Below are positions 54,137 through 61,092 of a stretch of DNA of 64,000 nt, one piece after another. The position numbers and the translations under genes are program-made. The stretch comes from Lacimicrobium alkaliphilum (GTDB lineage: Bacteria > Pseudomonadota > Gammaproteobacteria > Enterobacterales > Alteromonadaceae). Under the pieces are notes generated by a model that had not been told where the DNA came from, ran no database searches, and saw only the letters and a program-made list of their open reading frames with translations. The stretch lies in the NCBI RefSeq assembly GCF_002591895.1, contig NZ_NISX01000012.1, forward strand, positions 62,001 through 126,000. The letters run 5' to 3'. How positions within the stretch are numbered: position 1 is the stretch's first letter; each line of letters starts with the position of its first letter.

Positions 54137-56461
54137 CTACTCTGGTGTCAAAGACAGTGAATAGGGCGCCGCATCAGCTGATGTGCCCCAGTCTTTGTTT
54201 GGTTGCTGCCCCATCTCGAAACGCAGCGTGCCGCCTGCCTGAATGGCATGGTGGTCAAGCCAGGTTTTATGATGCGCCTCACCTTTTAGCCAGGCCTGCT
54301 GAATAAACGGGGCTTGTGGGCCGTTGTTGGCCGCTTCAATCACAAATTCATTGCCGTCTTCCAGAGTCAATGTGACCTTGTCAAACAGAGGGCTGCCAAT
54401 GACATACTCGGTGGTACCGGGGGTGACGGGATAGAAACCCAGAGCACTGAACACATACCAGGCCGAGGTCTGGCCGTTGTCCTCATCTCCTGCATAGCCA
54501 TCCGGTGTTGGGAAGTAGAGTTTGTCCATTACATTGCGGACTTTTTGTTGCGCTTTCCAGGGCTGCCCGGCATGGTTGTAGAGGTAGATCATATGCTGAA
54601 TAGGCTGATTGCCATGGGCATAATTCCCCATATTCACAATCTGCATTTCACGAATCTCATGGATGGTAAAACCGTAATAGGAATCGTCAAACAGCGGTGG
54701 CATCTCAAACACTTCATCAAGCTTGTCGATAAAGGCCTGATTGCCCCCCATAAGCTGTTTAAGCCCTTCAACATCATGAAATACCGACCAGGTATAATGC
54801 AGTGCATTGCCCTCGGTAAAGGCGTCTCCCCATTTCAAAGGGTTAAAGGGTGACTGAAAGCTGCCATCGGCATTTTTACCGCGCATCCAGCCGGTTTGCG
54901 GGTCAAACAGATGGCGATAGTTGAGTGAACGCTGACGGAATTTTTCGGCATCCTGGTCTTTGCCCAGCAAATCAGCCAGCTGATACAGATTAAAATCGGC
55001 AAAAGCATATTCCAGGGTACGGGCCGCGCTTTCATGAATCCCCACGTCATAAGGCACGTAGCCCAGCTTATTGTAATAATCCACGCCCTCACGGCCCACA
55101 GATGTCATCGGGCGGCCTTCATTGACTTCGGCGTTTTTCAATACGGCTTCATACAGGGTGTCGATATCAAAGCCGCGAATGCCCTTGATATAGGCATCGG
55201 CGATGTTAATCGCTGAATTAGAGCCGATCATCACATTGCGATGGCCGGGACTGGCCCATTCCGGCAGCCAGCCTGATTCCTTATAGGTATTGGCCAGACC
55301 CTGCATAAATTTGGCATCCAGCTCCGGATACATCAGGGTAAAGAAAGGAAACACGGCGCGAAAGGTATCCCAGAAGCCGTTATCTGTGAACATGTAGCCG
55401 GGCAGCACTTTGCCGTTGTAGGGGCTGTAATGCACCATCTCATTTTCGGCGTTATATTCGTAGAATTTACGCGGGAAGAGCAGTACCCGATACAGGGTGG
55501 AGTAGAAGGTACGCACTTTTTCCAGATCGCTGCTTTGTACTCTGATGCGTGCCAGTTCCTGCTGCCAGTCCTGACGGGCTTTATTGCGGGTATCTTCGAA
55601 ACTGTCATTACCGACTTCACGTTCGAGATTCAGCTGCGCCTGTTCGGGGCTGATAAAAGACGAGGCTACTTTGACATTAACCTGCTCGCCGCGCTCCGTT
55701 TTAAAGCCGATTATGGCACCCACATGTTCGCCTTTGCTAATAAGACTGTTGGCCTGCAACTGCCAGTCGTCCTGCCAGGTGTGAGTGATTTCAAAATCCT
55801 TGTCGAACTCGGCAACAAAGTAATTATGGAAATTGTCAGGCACGCCGCCATGGTTATTGCGGGCATAGCCGATAATCTTACGTTGTTCGGGAAGGATCTT
55901 AACCATCGAGCCTTTGTCGAACGCATCCAACACGATGTAAGAGGTTTCCCGCTCAGGGAAGGTGAATCTGAATTGTGCTGCTCTTGTGGTAGGCGTGATT
56001 TCGGCCGTCACATCATGATCGGCCAGATACACACTGTAGTAGTCAGGGCTTACCTGTTCTGCCTTGTGGGAAAACCAGGATGCCCGGTTTTCCTGATTAA
56101 ACTTCAATTCTCCGGTGACCGCCATAAAGGAAAAGGCGCCGTAATCGTTCAGCCAGGGGCTGGGCTGATGGGTTTGCTTGATGCCGCGGATTTTGTCGTC
56201 ACGGTATTTGTAGGTCCAGCCATCCCCCATGGGCGCGGTCATCGGAGTCCAGAAATTCATTCCCCAGGGTCTGGCAATGGCGGGGTAGGTATTGCCGTTG
56301 GACAGGCTGAACTTGGAGTCAGTCCCCATTAACGGGTTCACATATTGCACCAGATCCTGCTGTACCAGATTGACCGGTTGTGATGTGCCGCTACGCGGTT
56401 GATTATTCTGACAAGCCATTAATGACAGGCTTAAGAGGGCGGCGATCCACAGTCTGTACAT
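54137..56461 (-). CDS. GH92 alpha-mannosidase (copy 3), lipoprotein, divergent subgroup
   Basis: This third GH92 enzyme, 774 residues, is a lipoprotein (lipobox LMAC) and is the most divergent of the three. Its catalytic segments read FTEGNALHYTWSVFHD and GDEDNGQTSAW. The acid Glu is kept, but Asp replaces the Asn and Thr replaces the Met found in the other copies, so a different linkage or substrate is plausible. AGGGGAATAAT precedes the ATG. It is the promoter-proximal gene of the minus-strand unit and faces the lacI gene. A perfect TGTAATCGATTACA operator lies 97 bp upstream of its start codon. Confidence 0.92.
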   Translation of the reverse strand: MYRLWIAALLSLSLMACQNNQPRSGTSQPVNLVQQDLVQYVNPLMGTDSKFSLSNGNTYPAIARPWGMNFWTPMTAPMGDGWTYKYRDDKIRGIKQTHQPSPWLNDYGAFSFMAVTGELKFNQENRASWFSHKAEQVSPDYYSVYLADHDVTAEITPTTRAAQFRFTFPERETSYIVLDAFDKGSMVKILPEQRKIIGYARNNHGGVPDNFHNYFVAEFDKDFEITHTWQDDWQLQANSLISKGEHVGAIIGFKTERGEQVNVKVASSFISPEQAQLNLEREVGNDSFEDTRNKARQDWQQELARIRVQSSDLEKVRTFYSTLYRVLLFPRKFYEYNAENEMVHYSPYNGKVLPGYMFTDNGFWDTFRAVFPFFTLMYPELDAKFMQGLANTYKESGWLPEWASPGHRNVMIGSNSAINIADAYIKGIRGFDIDTLYEAVLKNAEVNEGRPMTSVGREGVDYYNKLGYVPYDVGIHESAARTLEYAFADFNLYQLADLLGKDQDAEKFRQRSLNYRHLFDPQTGWMRGKNADGSFQSPFNPLKWGDAFTEGNALHYTWSVFHDVEGLKQLMGGNQAFIDKLDEVFEMPPLFDDSYYGFTIHEIREMQIVNMGNYAHGNQPIQHMIYLYNHAGQPWKAQQKVRNVMDKLYFPTPDGYAGDEDNGQTSAWYVFSALGFYPVTPGTTEYVIGSPLFDKVTLTLEDGNEFVIEAANNGPQAPFIQQAWLKGEAHHKTWLDHHAIQAGGTLRFEMGQQPNKDWGTSADAAPYSLSLTPE

Positions 56462-56557
56462 ATTATTCCCCTGAATTAAACGACATCTCTGCCTCGTTAG
56501 CGCCAGATTGTAAAAAGTCTGTAACTCTGGCCGAAGCGCAATTTAACAAAAGTTAAC

Positions 56558-56571
56558 TGTAATCGATTACA
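56558..56571. promoter_or_regulatory. LacI-family operator A (mannan locus)
   Basis: TGTAATCGATTACA is a perfect 14-bp palindrome with central CG, on the GH92 side of the divergent region. It is identical to the site at 57997-58010. The LacI protein at 56800-57810 is the likely ligand. Confidence 0.85.
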
Positions 56572-56662
56572 TTTAACGCGTCCAGCCTTCCGCTACAAGA
56601 ATTTACTGGTCTGCTGTAGGAACTTTTTGTCAAAATGCTGAACTGATAGCTGTAGCTCAGAA

Positions 56663-56676
56663 TGATATCGATTACA
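56663..56676. promoter_or_regulatory. LacI-family operator B (mannan locus, degenerate)
   Basis: TGATATCGATTACA keeps the right half and the central CG of operator A and differs at two positions in the left half. It lies on the lacI side, exactly 105 bp from operator A, and may mediate autoregulation or looping. Confidence 0.65.
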
Positions 56677-56799
56677 TCAACACTTGCTATTCCAAACGGG
56701 CAATGGAATCATAAGCAACGGGTCTTAACATCCGTTATCTGATGTAACAGCGATGTGTTTGACCTGGTGGCGTTAACTTATTAAAAAGCATCTATCACC

Positions 56800-57810
56800 A
56801 TGACCAATATCAAAAAAGTAAGCCAGCTGGCAGGGGTATCAACGGCGACCGTTTCCAGGACGCTGAAGAACCCTGATTTGGTAACGCCTCAGACCCGCGA
56901 GAAAGTAATGAAAGCGGTTAAGCAAGCTGGTTACAGACCAAACTGGCTGGCAACCAGCGTGAAGACGGGGAAATCCAACTCAATTGTGGTGTTGGTTCCC
57001 AATCTGGTTAACCCCTTCTTTATGCGTATTATCGAAGGTATTGAGCAGGCCGCGCAGGAGCAGGGTTTTTCCGTTTTACTCGGTGATACTCAGGGGAAGG
57101 CTGAACGAGAGCACGAGTATGCCAGCATGGTATTAACAAATCGGGCCGATGGCCTGATTCAGCTAGACCACTCTTTTCCTTTTTCAGAAAATGATGCCGA
57201 TCTTGCTTCCTCAATCCCTATGGTAAGTGTGTGTGAGCGCATCAGCGGGCATCCGGACTATCCGTTTATCGAACTGGATAATTACGCTGCCGGGCGGGCC
57301 CTGACACACCACCTCATTGGATATGGACACCAGCGATTCGGGGTGATTGCGGGCCAGCTAACCAGCCAGATACATCATGACAGGCTGGCGGGAATCAAAA
57401 GTGTACTTACCGAAGAGGGGATCAGTTTTGATGAAGATATGTTGGTGGGAGGCAGTTACCGGATAGAGACCGGTATTGAAGGTGTTCAGCAGTTACTGGC
57501 ACAAAAGCAACCGCCAACGGCGGTGTTTTGCTTTAATGATGATATTGCTTTGGGGGCAATACACGAGATAAAGCGCCATGGTCTGCGTGTACCGCAGGAT
57601 ATCTCGGTGACTGGCTTTGATAACGTGCGCACTTCGGCTTATATGGATCCGCCATTAACCACAGTGGATCAGCCTGCTTACGATATGGGACGGCGTGCCG
57701 TTGAGGTGTTGTCGAAAATGATCAGCCGCGAGCCTCTGACCCGAACCCGTGAAATACTTCCGTTCAGCCTGATTGAGCGTCACAGTACTGGTCCGTTGGG
57801 TAAAGACTAG
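56800..57810 (+). CDS. LacI-family regulator of the mannan locus
   Basis: This 336-residue LacI/GalR-type regulator has its helix-turn-helix at residues about 4-25 (VSQLAGVSTATVSRTLKNP), the hinge YRPNWLATSVKTGKSN and a sugar-binding domain ending near FDNVRTSAYMDPPLTTVDQ. It is only distantly related to the regulator at 7345-8346; the recognition helix differs (STATVSR against SLATVSR), consistent with the different operator word TGTAATCGATTACA. It lies between the GH92 and TonB receptor promoters and probably controls both. The inducer is expected to be mannose or a mannobiose-like sugar. Confidence 0.92.
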   Translation: MTNIKKVSQLAGVSTATVSRTLKNPDLVTPQTREKVMKAVKQAGYRPNWLATSVKTGKSNSIVVLVPNLVNPFFMRIIEGIEQAAQEQGFSVLLGDTQGKAEREHEYASMVLTNRADGLIQLDHSFPFSENDADLASSIPMVSVCERISGHPDYPFIELDNYAAGRALTHHLIGYGHQRFGVIAGQLTSQIHHDRLAGIKSVLTEEGISFDEDMLVGGSYRIETGIEGVQQLLAQKQPPTAVFCFNDDIALGAIHEIKRHGLRVPQDISVTGFDNVRTSAYMDPPLTTVDQPAYDMGRRAVEVLSKMISREPLTRTREILPFSLIERHSTGPLGKD

Positions 57811-57956
57811 GGCCTGGCTGCTTAAGTTGTTGCTATAAGGTTACACGCGAGCTTACCTGTTATTGTTGTTAAACAAAAAACCAATTTAATATCATGGGTT
57901 TATTGTTCTTTTCTGTAAGTCTGGTTAATAAATTGTAATAAATTCCGGCCACTGTG

Positions 57957-57985
57957 TTGACAGGCTATTTCTGTGGGGCTAGTAT
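57957..57985 (+). promoter_or_regulatory. Sigma70 promoter of the mannan TonB receptor gene
   Basis: TTGACA (57957-57962) and TAGTAT (57980-57985) are separated by 17 bp, a full-consensus -35 with a good -10. Transcription would start near 57992, so the operator at 57997-58010 lies at about +6 to +19, a classic repressor position. Confidence 0.8.
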
Positions 57986-57996
57986 TTTATCTCGAC

Positions 57997-58010
57997 TGTA
58001 ATCGATTACA
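57997..58010. promoter_or_regulatory. LacI-family operator C (mannan TonB receptor)
   Basis: TGTAATCGATTACA is identical to operator A at 56558-56571 and lies immediately downstream of the predicted transcription start. Confidence 0.88.
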
Positions 58011-58058
58011 TTTATAATGTACGGTGATTATCAACGAGAGCTTTAATAAGAATATATA

Positions 58059-58106
58059 AAACACTGATTATAAAGTATTTAGTAAATTGCTTTGTAATCA
58101 GTGTTT
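58059..58106 (+). promoter_or_regulatory. Long 5'-leader stem-loop of the mannan TonB receptor mRNA
   Basis: AAACACTGATTATAAAG (58059-58075) pairs with CTTTGTAATCAGTGTTT (58090-58106): 17 pairs with a single U-G wobble and a 14-base loop. It lies inside the predicted leader, 32 bp before the start codon. The 3' arm overlaps operator D. It could influence mRNA stability or translation. Confidence 0.6.
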
Positions 58107-58115
58107 ACGATTACA
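58102..58115. promoter_or_regulatory. LacI-family operator D (degenerate)
   Basis: TGTTTACGATTACA keeps the right half-site CGATTACA of operators A and C and begins exactly 105 bp after operator C. A further TGTAATC at 58093-58099 provides another possible left half. Its left half is weak, so binding alone would be poor. Confidence 0.5.
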
Positions 58116-58138
58116 TTAATGCACAAGCGGAGAAGCCA

Positions 58139-61042
58139 ATGGCTATCAGGAACATGAACAATCAGACCTCTGCAAAAAGAGGCTTTACCAAAACACTGCT
58201 TTGTCTTTCTATTCTCAGCGCTATGGGTACGGGCGTGGCAGCAGCTCAGGATAACGGGCAGTCTTCTGATGCAGAGGACACCGAAGTGATCGAAGTTAGG
58301 GGTATTCGTGCCTCAGCAGCGGAGAACCTGGCGATTAAGCGTCTGTCCAATGCTGTCGTTGATGCGATTACCGCAGAAGACATAGGCAAGTTTCCGGATA
58401 AGAACGTTGCGGACTCCCTGCAACGTGTTCCCGGTGTGGTGATCCAGCGCAGCGGTGGTGAAGGGGCCACTGTCAGTATCCGTGGCTTATCTTCAGATCT
58501 GACATTCACTCAGCTCAATGGCAATTTTATTGCCTCTTCTCCGGGCGAGCCAAGCCGCTCCTTCTCATACGCGCTGTTGCCTTCGACCATGATTCAGAAA
58601 GTTGAGGTGTTTAAATCTTCTGAAGCTCGCCTGGATGAAGGTGGCATTGGCGGTACCATCTTACTGCACTCCCGCAAGCCGCTGCAGATGGAAAAAAATT
58701 CCGGTATTTTCAACATTGAGGCAACCAACTCGGATATCACCGACAAAAACGAACCTCAGTTCAGCGGCGTGTACTCGTGGAAAAACGATGACGAAGACTT
58801 TGGTATGTTACTGGGCTACACCCGGCAGGATCGTACCAACCGCTCGCAAACCTCGCGTATCAATATAATGAACCAGAACTACCTGTACACCGAGAGGGTT
58901 GATAATCAGGAAGTTGAAGGTGGGGCCACCGGCTATGCTGCCCAGAGCATGGTTCAGGAAGTATTGGAAGAGGAACGGGAGCGTACCGGCACGCAACTGA
59001 CGCTGCAGTGGCGGCCCACTGACAATCTTGAAGTGGGGATGAATTATTTCCGCTTCACCTTGGGTCAGGACTCCATCCTAAATCAACTGGAGTACCCGGA
59101 GTGGAACAATAATGATCGCTTCTGGACTGACGTCAGAGTCAATGAAGCAGCTAATTTTGTTACCGGTATCGATTATCACGTTGGCGTATCCGGTGAGCAG
59201 CAGGTCTCTCCGATTCCCAGGATGAACGGTGAATATAAAATTGAAGAGTCGACGTCCGATACGTTTGATTTCTTTATGGAGTACGAGGGACTTAACTTCA
59301 ATGCACGGGTTGTAGCTGGTCATACTGAAGCTGAAGGTGGTCCTTCTGAGAAGTATCGGGCGGCTTACTATGCCGGGGAGTCATCATTGTTTTACGGGTA
59401 TGATTTTTCTGACCGTAAGATGACTACCTATATGGACCCTGAGATGATTAATAATCTGGCCGCAGGTATAGGTGGTGAGGCAGATGCCGGGGCCACAGAT
59501 TCCAGCTTTGTAACCGGTACTCAGGAAGAGACCTATGCTCAGTTGGATGTGGACTACTTCCTGGATTATGGCATCGTCGACACGCTGCGTTTTGGTGCCA
59601 AGTACCGAAAAGGTGAAATTCATCGGGACACCCGTAACAGTTTCTACCTCGACCCGGCTCTGGATATCGAAGCAGAAGAAGCCAGCGGCGGTATCAACCT
59701 GGATGATGATTACTCTAAAAATGGCGGCATCCCTGAACTGACCGGACTGATTCGCCCTCAATCACTGGACAACCTGTCTGATGTGATCAATACCAACTTG
59801 TTCCCGGCCGTAGACTGGCATAAATATCAGGACTATTTGCTGGACAATTTTGTTCACTACACCCGCATTGAACCTAATTATGTGTACGGGGTAGAGGAAG
59901 AAATAGCCGCGGCTTATCTTCAGGCCGACTATTCCTATGAGAATTTTCGCGGTAACTTTGGTGTGCGGGTGGTAAAAACCACAACCACCAGCGGTTCATC
60001 AGATAAAGTCAGGTACCGGCTTGACTGGAAAGACAGTGAAGGAAACGAGCTGCCTGAAGATGAGCGCCTCTACGAAGACTTTATCTATATTGAAAAGGAA
60101 AACAGCGATACCAAGGTATTGCCCAGCCTGAACCTGGTTTGGGATATCGATAAAAACTGGGTGCTGCGTGCGGCGGCTGCAAAAGTGATGGCCAGACCCG
60201 GATATGATGATCTGGGCCAGTTCCAGACACTGACTTACACCTCCAGTGAATACGCTGCCGATCGCTCCAGCGCAGATAACTTCGATCCTGTTGATGATGT
60301 TGAAGGCTGGACAGGTTCAGGTGGTAACACTGAATTGCTGCCGTTTGAGTCTACCCAGTTTGATCTGTCACTGGAGTACTACTACGGAAATGGTTCAGGT
60401 GCCGGTATTGCATTGTTTAGTAAGGATGTGGACAACTTTGTTGTGCCGCTGATTATTGATGTTACCCGGGATGTACCTGACATGAGTTTCACTCTGCCCA
60501 ATGCCGGCGATGAAACGATAAATGTCAGCGGTGACAATATTCAGGTGAGGGATTTCTACACCACGGCCAACGGTACCAACGCCACTTCTAAAGGTATGGA
60601 AGTTTTTGTTCAGCACTTCTTCGATAATGGTTACGGCATCTACGCCAACTACACCCGCAATAATACCAATCAGGCTGATATTGAACTGAGTGGTGAAAAA
60701 GTCGGTGAATCGCCATTGGCCGGCAGCTCTAAATATCAGATGAACTTTTCCGTTTTTTATGAGGATGAGCTGTTTAGTGTTCGGGCTTCCTATAACAAAC
60801 GGGGTCCTACCGTCGGTGGATATAACGCCTCATGGGAAATGAACTACTACACGGATACCTATGATCAGGTAGATGTGAATGCCAGTTATAACTACAGCGA
60901 AAACCTGGTGTTTAATGCCTCGGTAATCAACCTGACCCAGTCAGATACCTATGTTCACCTCGGTGATGACACTAAGGACCGTTTCATCAGGAATTCCTAT
61001 GGCGGCCGTCGCTTCTATGCAGGCGCAACTTACCGCTTCTAA
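58139..61042 (+). CDS. TonB-dependent outer-membrane receptor of the mannan locus
   Basis: This 967-residue TonB-dependent receptor would import manno-oligosaccharides or N-glycan fragments. GGAG lies 7 bp before the ATG. It has a signal peptide ending near AAAQDN, a TonB box-like EVIEVRG, and a plug with EDIGKFPDKNVADSLQRVPGVVIQR in part and VSIRGLSSDLTFTQLNG. The long barrel ends TYRF. It is of the same subtype as the receptor at 13808-16771. The discoidin-repeat lipoprotein gene follows 50 bp downstream with no terminator between, so the two are probably cotranscribed. Two LacI-type sites and a strong promoter lie upstream. Confidence 0.93.
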   Translation: MAIRNMNNQTSAKRGFTKTLLCLSILSAMGTGVAAAQDNGQSSDAEDTEVIEVRGIRASAAENLAIKRLSNAVVDAITAEDIGKFPDKNVADSLQRVPGVVIQRSGGEGATVSIRGLSSDLTFTQLNGNFIASSPGEPSRSFSYALLPSTMIQKVEVFKSSEARLDEGGIGGTILLHSRKPLQMEKNSGIFNIEATNSDITDKNEPQFSGVYSWKNDDEDFGMLLGYTRQDRTNRSQTSRINIMNQNYLYTERVDNQEVEGGATGYAAQSMVQEVLEEERERTGTQLTLQWRPTDNLEVGMNYFRFTLGQDSILNQLEYPEWNNNDRFWTDVRVNEAANFVTGIDYHVGVSGEQQVSPIPRMNGEYKIEESTSDTFDFFMEYEGLNFNARVVAGHTEAEGGPSEKYRAAYYAGESSLFYGYDFSDRKMTTYMDPEMINNLAAGIGGEADAGATDSSFVTGTQEETYAQLDVDYFLDYGIVDTLRFGAKYRKGEIHRDTRNSFYLDPALDIEAEEASGGINLDDDYSKNGGIPELTGLIRPQSLDNLSDVINTNLFPAVDWHKYQDYLLDNFVHYTRIEPNYVYGVEEEIAAAYLQADYSYENFRGNFGVRVVKTTTTSGSSDKVRYRLDWKDSEGNELPEDERLYEDFIYIEKENSDTKVLPSLNLVWDIDKNWVLRAAAAKVMARPGYDDLGQFQTLTYTSSEYAADRSSADNFDPVDDVEGWTGSGGNTELLPFESTQFDLSLEYYYGNGSGAGIALFSKDVDNFVVPLIIDVTRDVPDMSFTLPNAGDETINVSGDNIQVRDFYTTANGTNATSKGMEVFVQHFFDNGYGIYANYTRNNTNQADIELSGEKVGESPLAGSSKYQMNFSVFYEDELFSVRASYNKRGPTVGGYNASWEMNYYTDTYDQVDVNASYNYSENLVFNASVINLTQSDTYVHLGDDTKDRFIRNSYGGRRFYAGATYRF

Positions 61043-61092
61043 GTGCACAAACCCAAAGCACTAACAGAAAACGAATTGATAGAGGAATAATA

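Larger units (their letters stand above)
56462..56799. other. Divergent control region between GH92 copy 3 and lacI (338 bp)
   Basis: The gap contains two operator-like sites (listed separately) with start points 105 bp apart and otherwise AT-rich DNA. On the minus strand TTGTAG followed 16 bp later by TTAAAT just before the perfect operator is a possible promoter for GH92 copy 3. No small gene is seen. Confidence 0.6.
57811..58138. other. Control region and leader of the mannan TonB receptor gene (328 bp)
   Basis: This region contains a strong sigma70-type promoter, a perfect LacI-type operator just after it, a long leader hairpin and a second degenerate operator, each listed separately. 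The part nearest the lacI stop (57811-57956) shows no recognisable terminator or gene. Confidence 0.7.
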
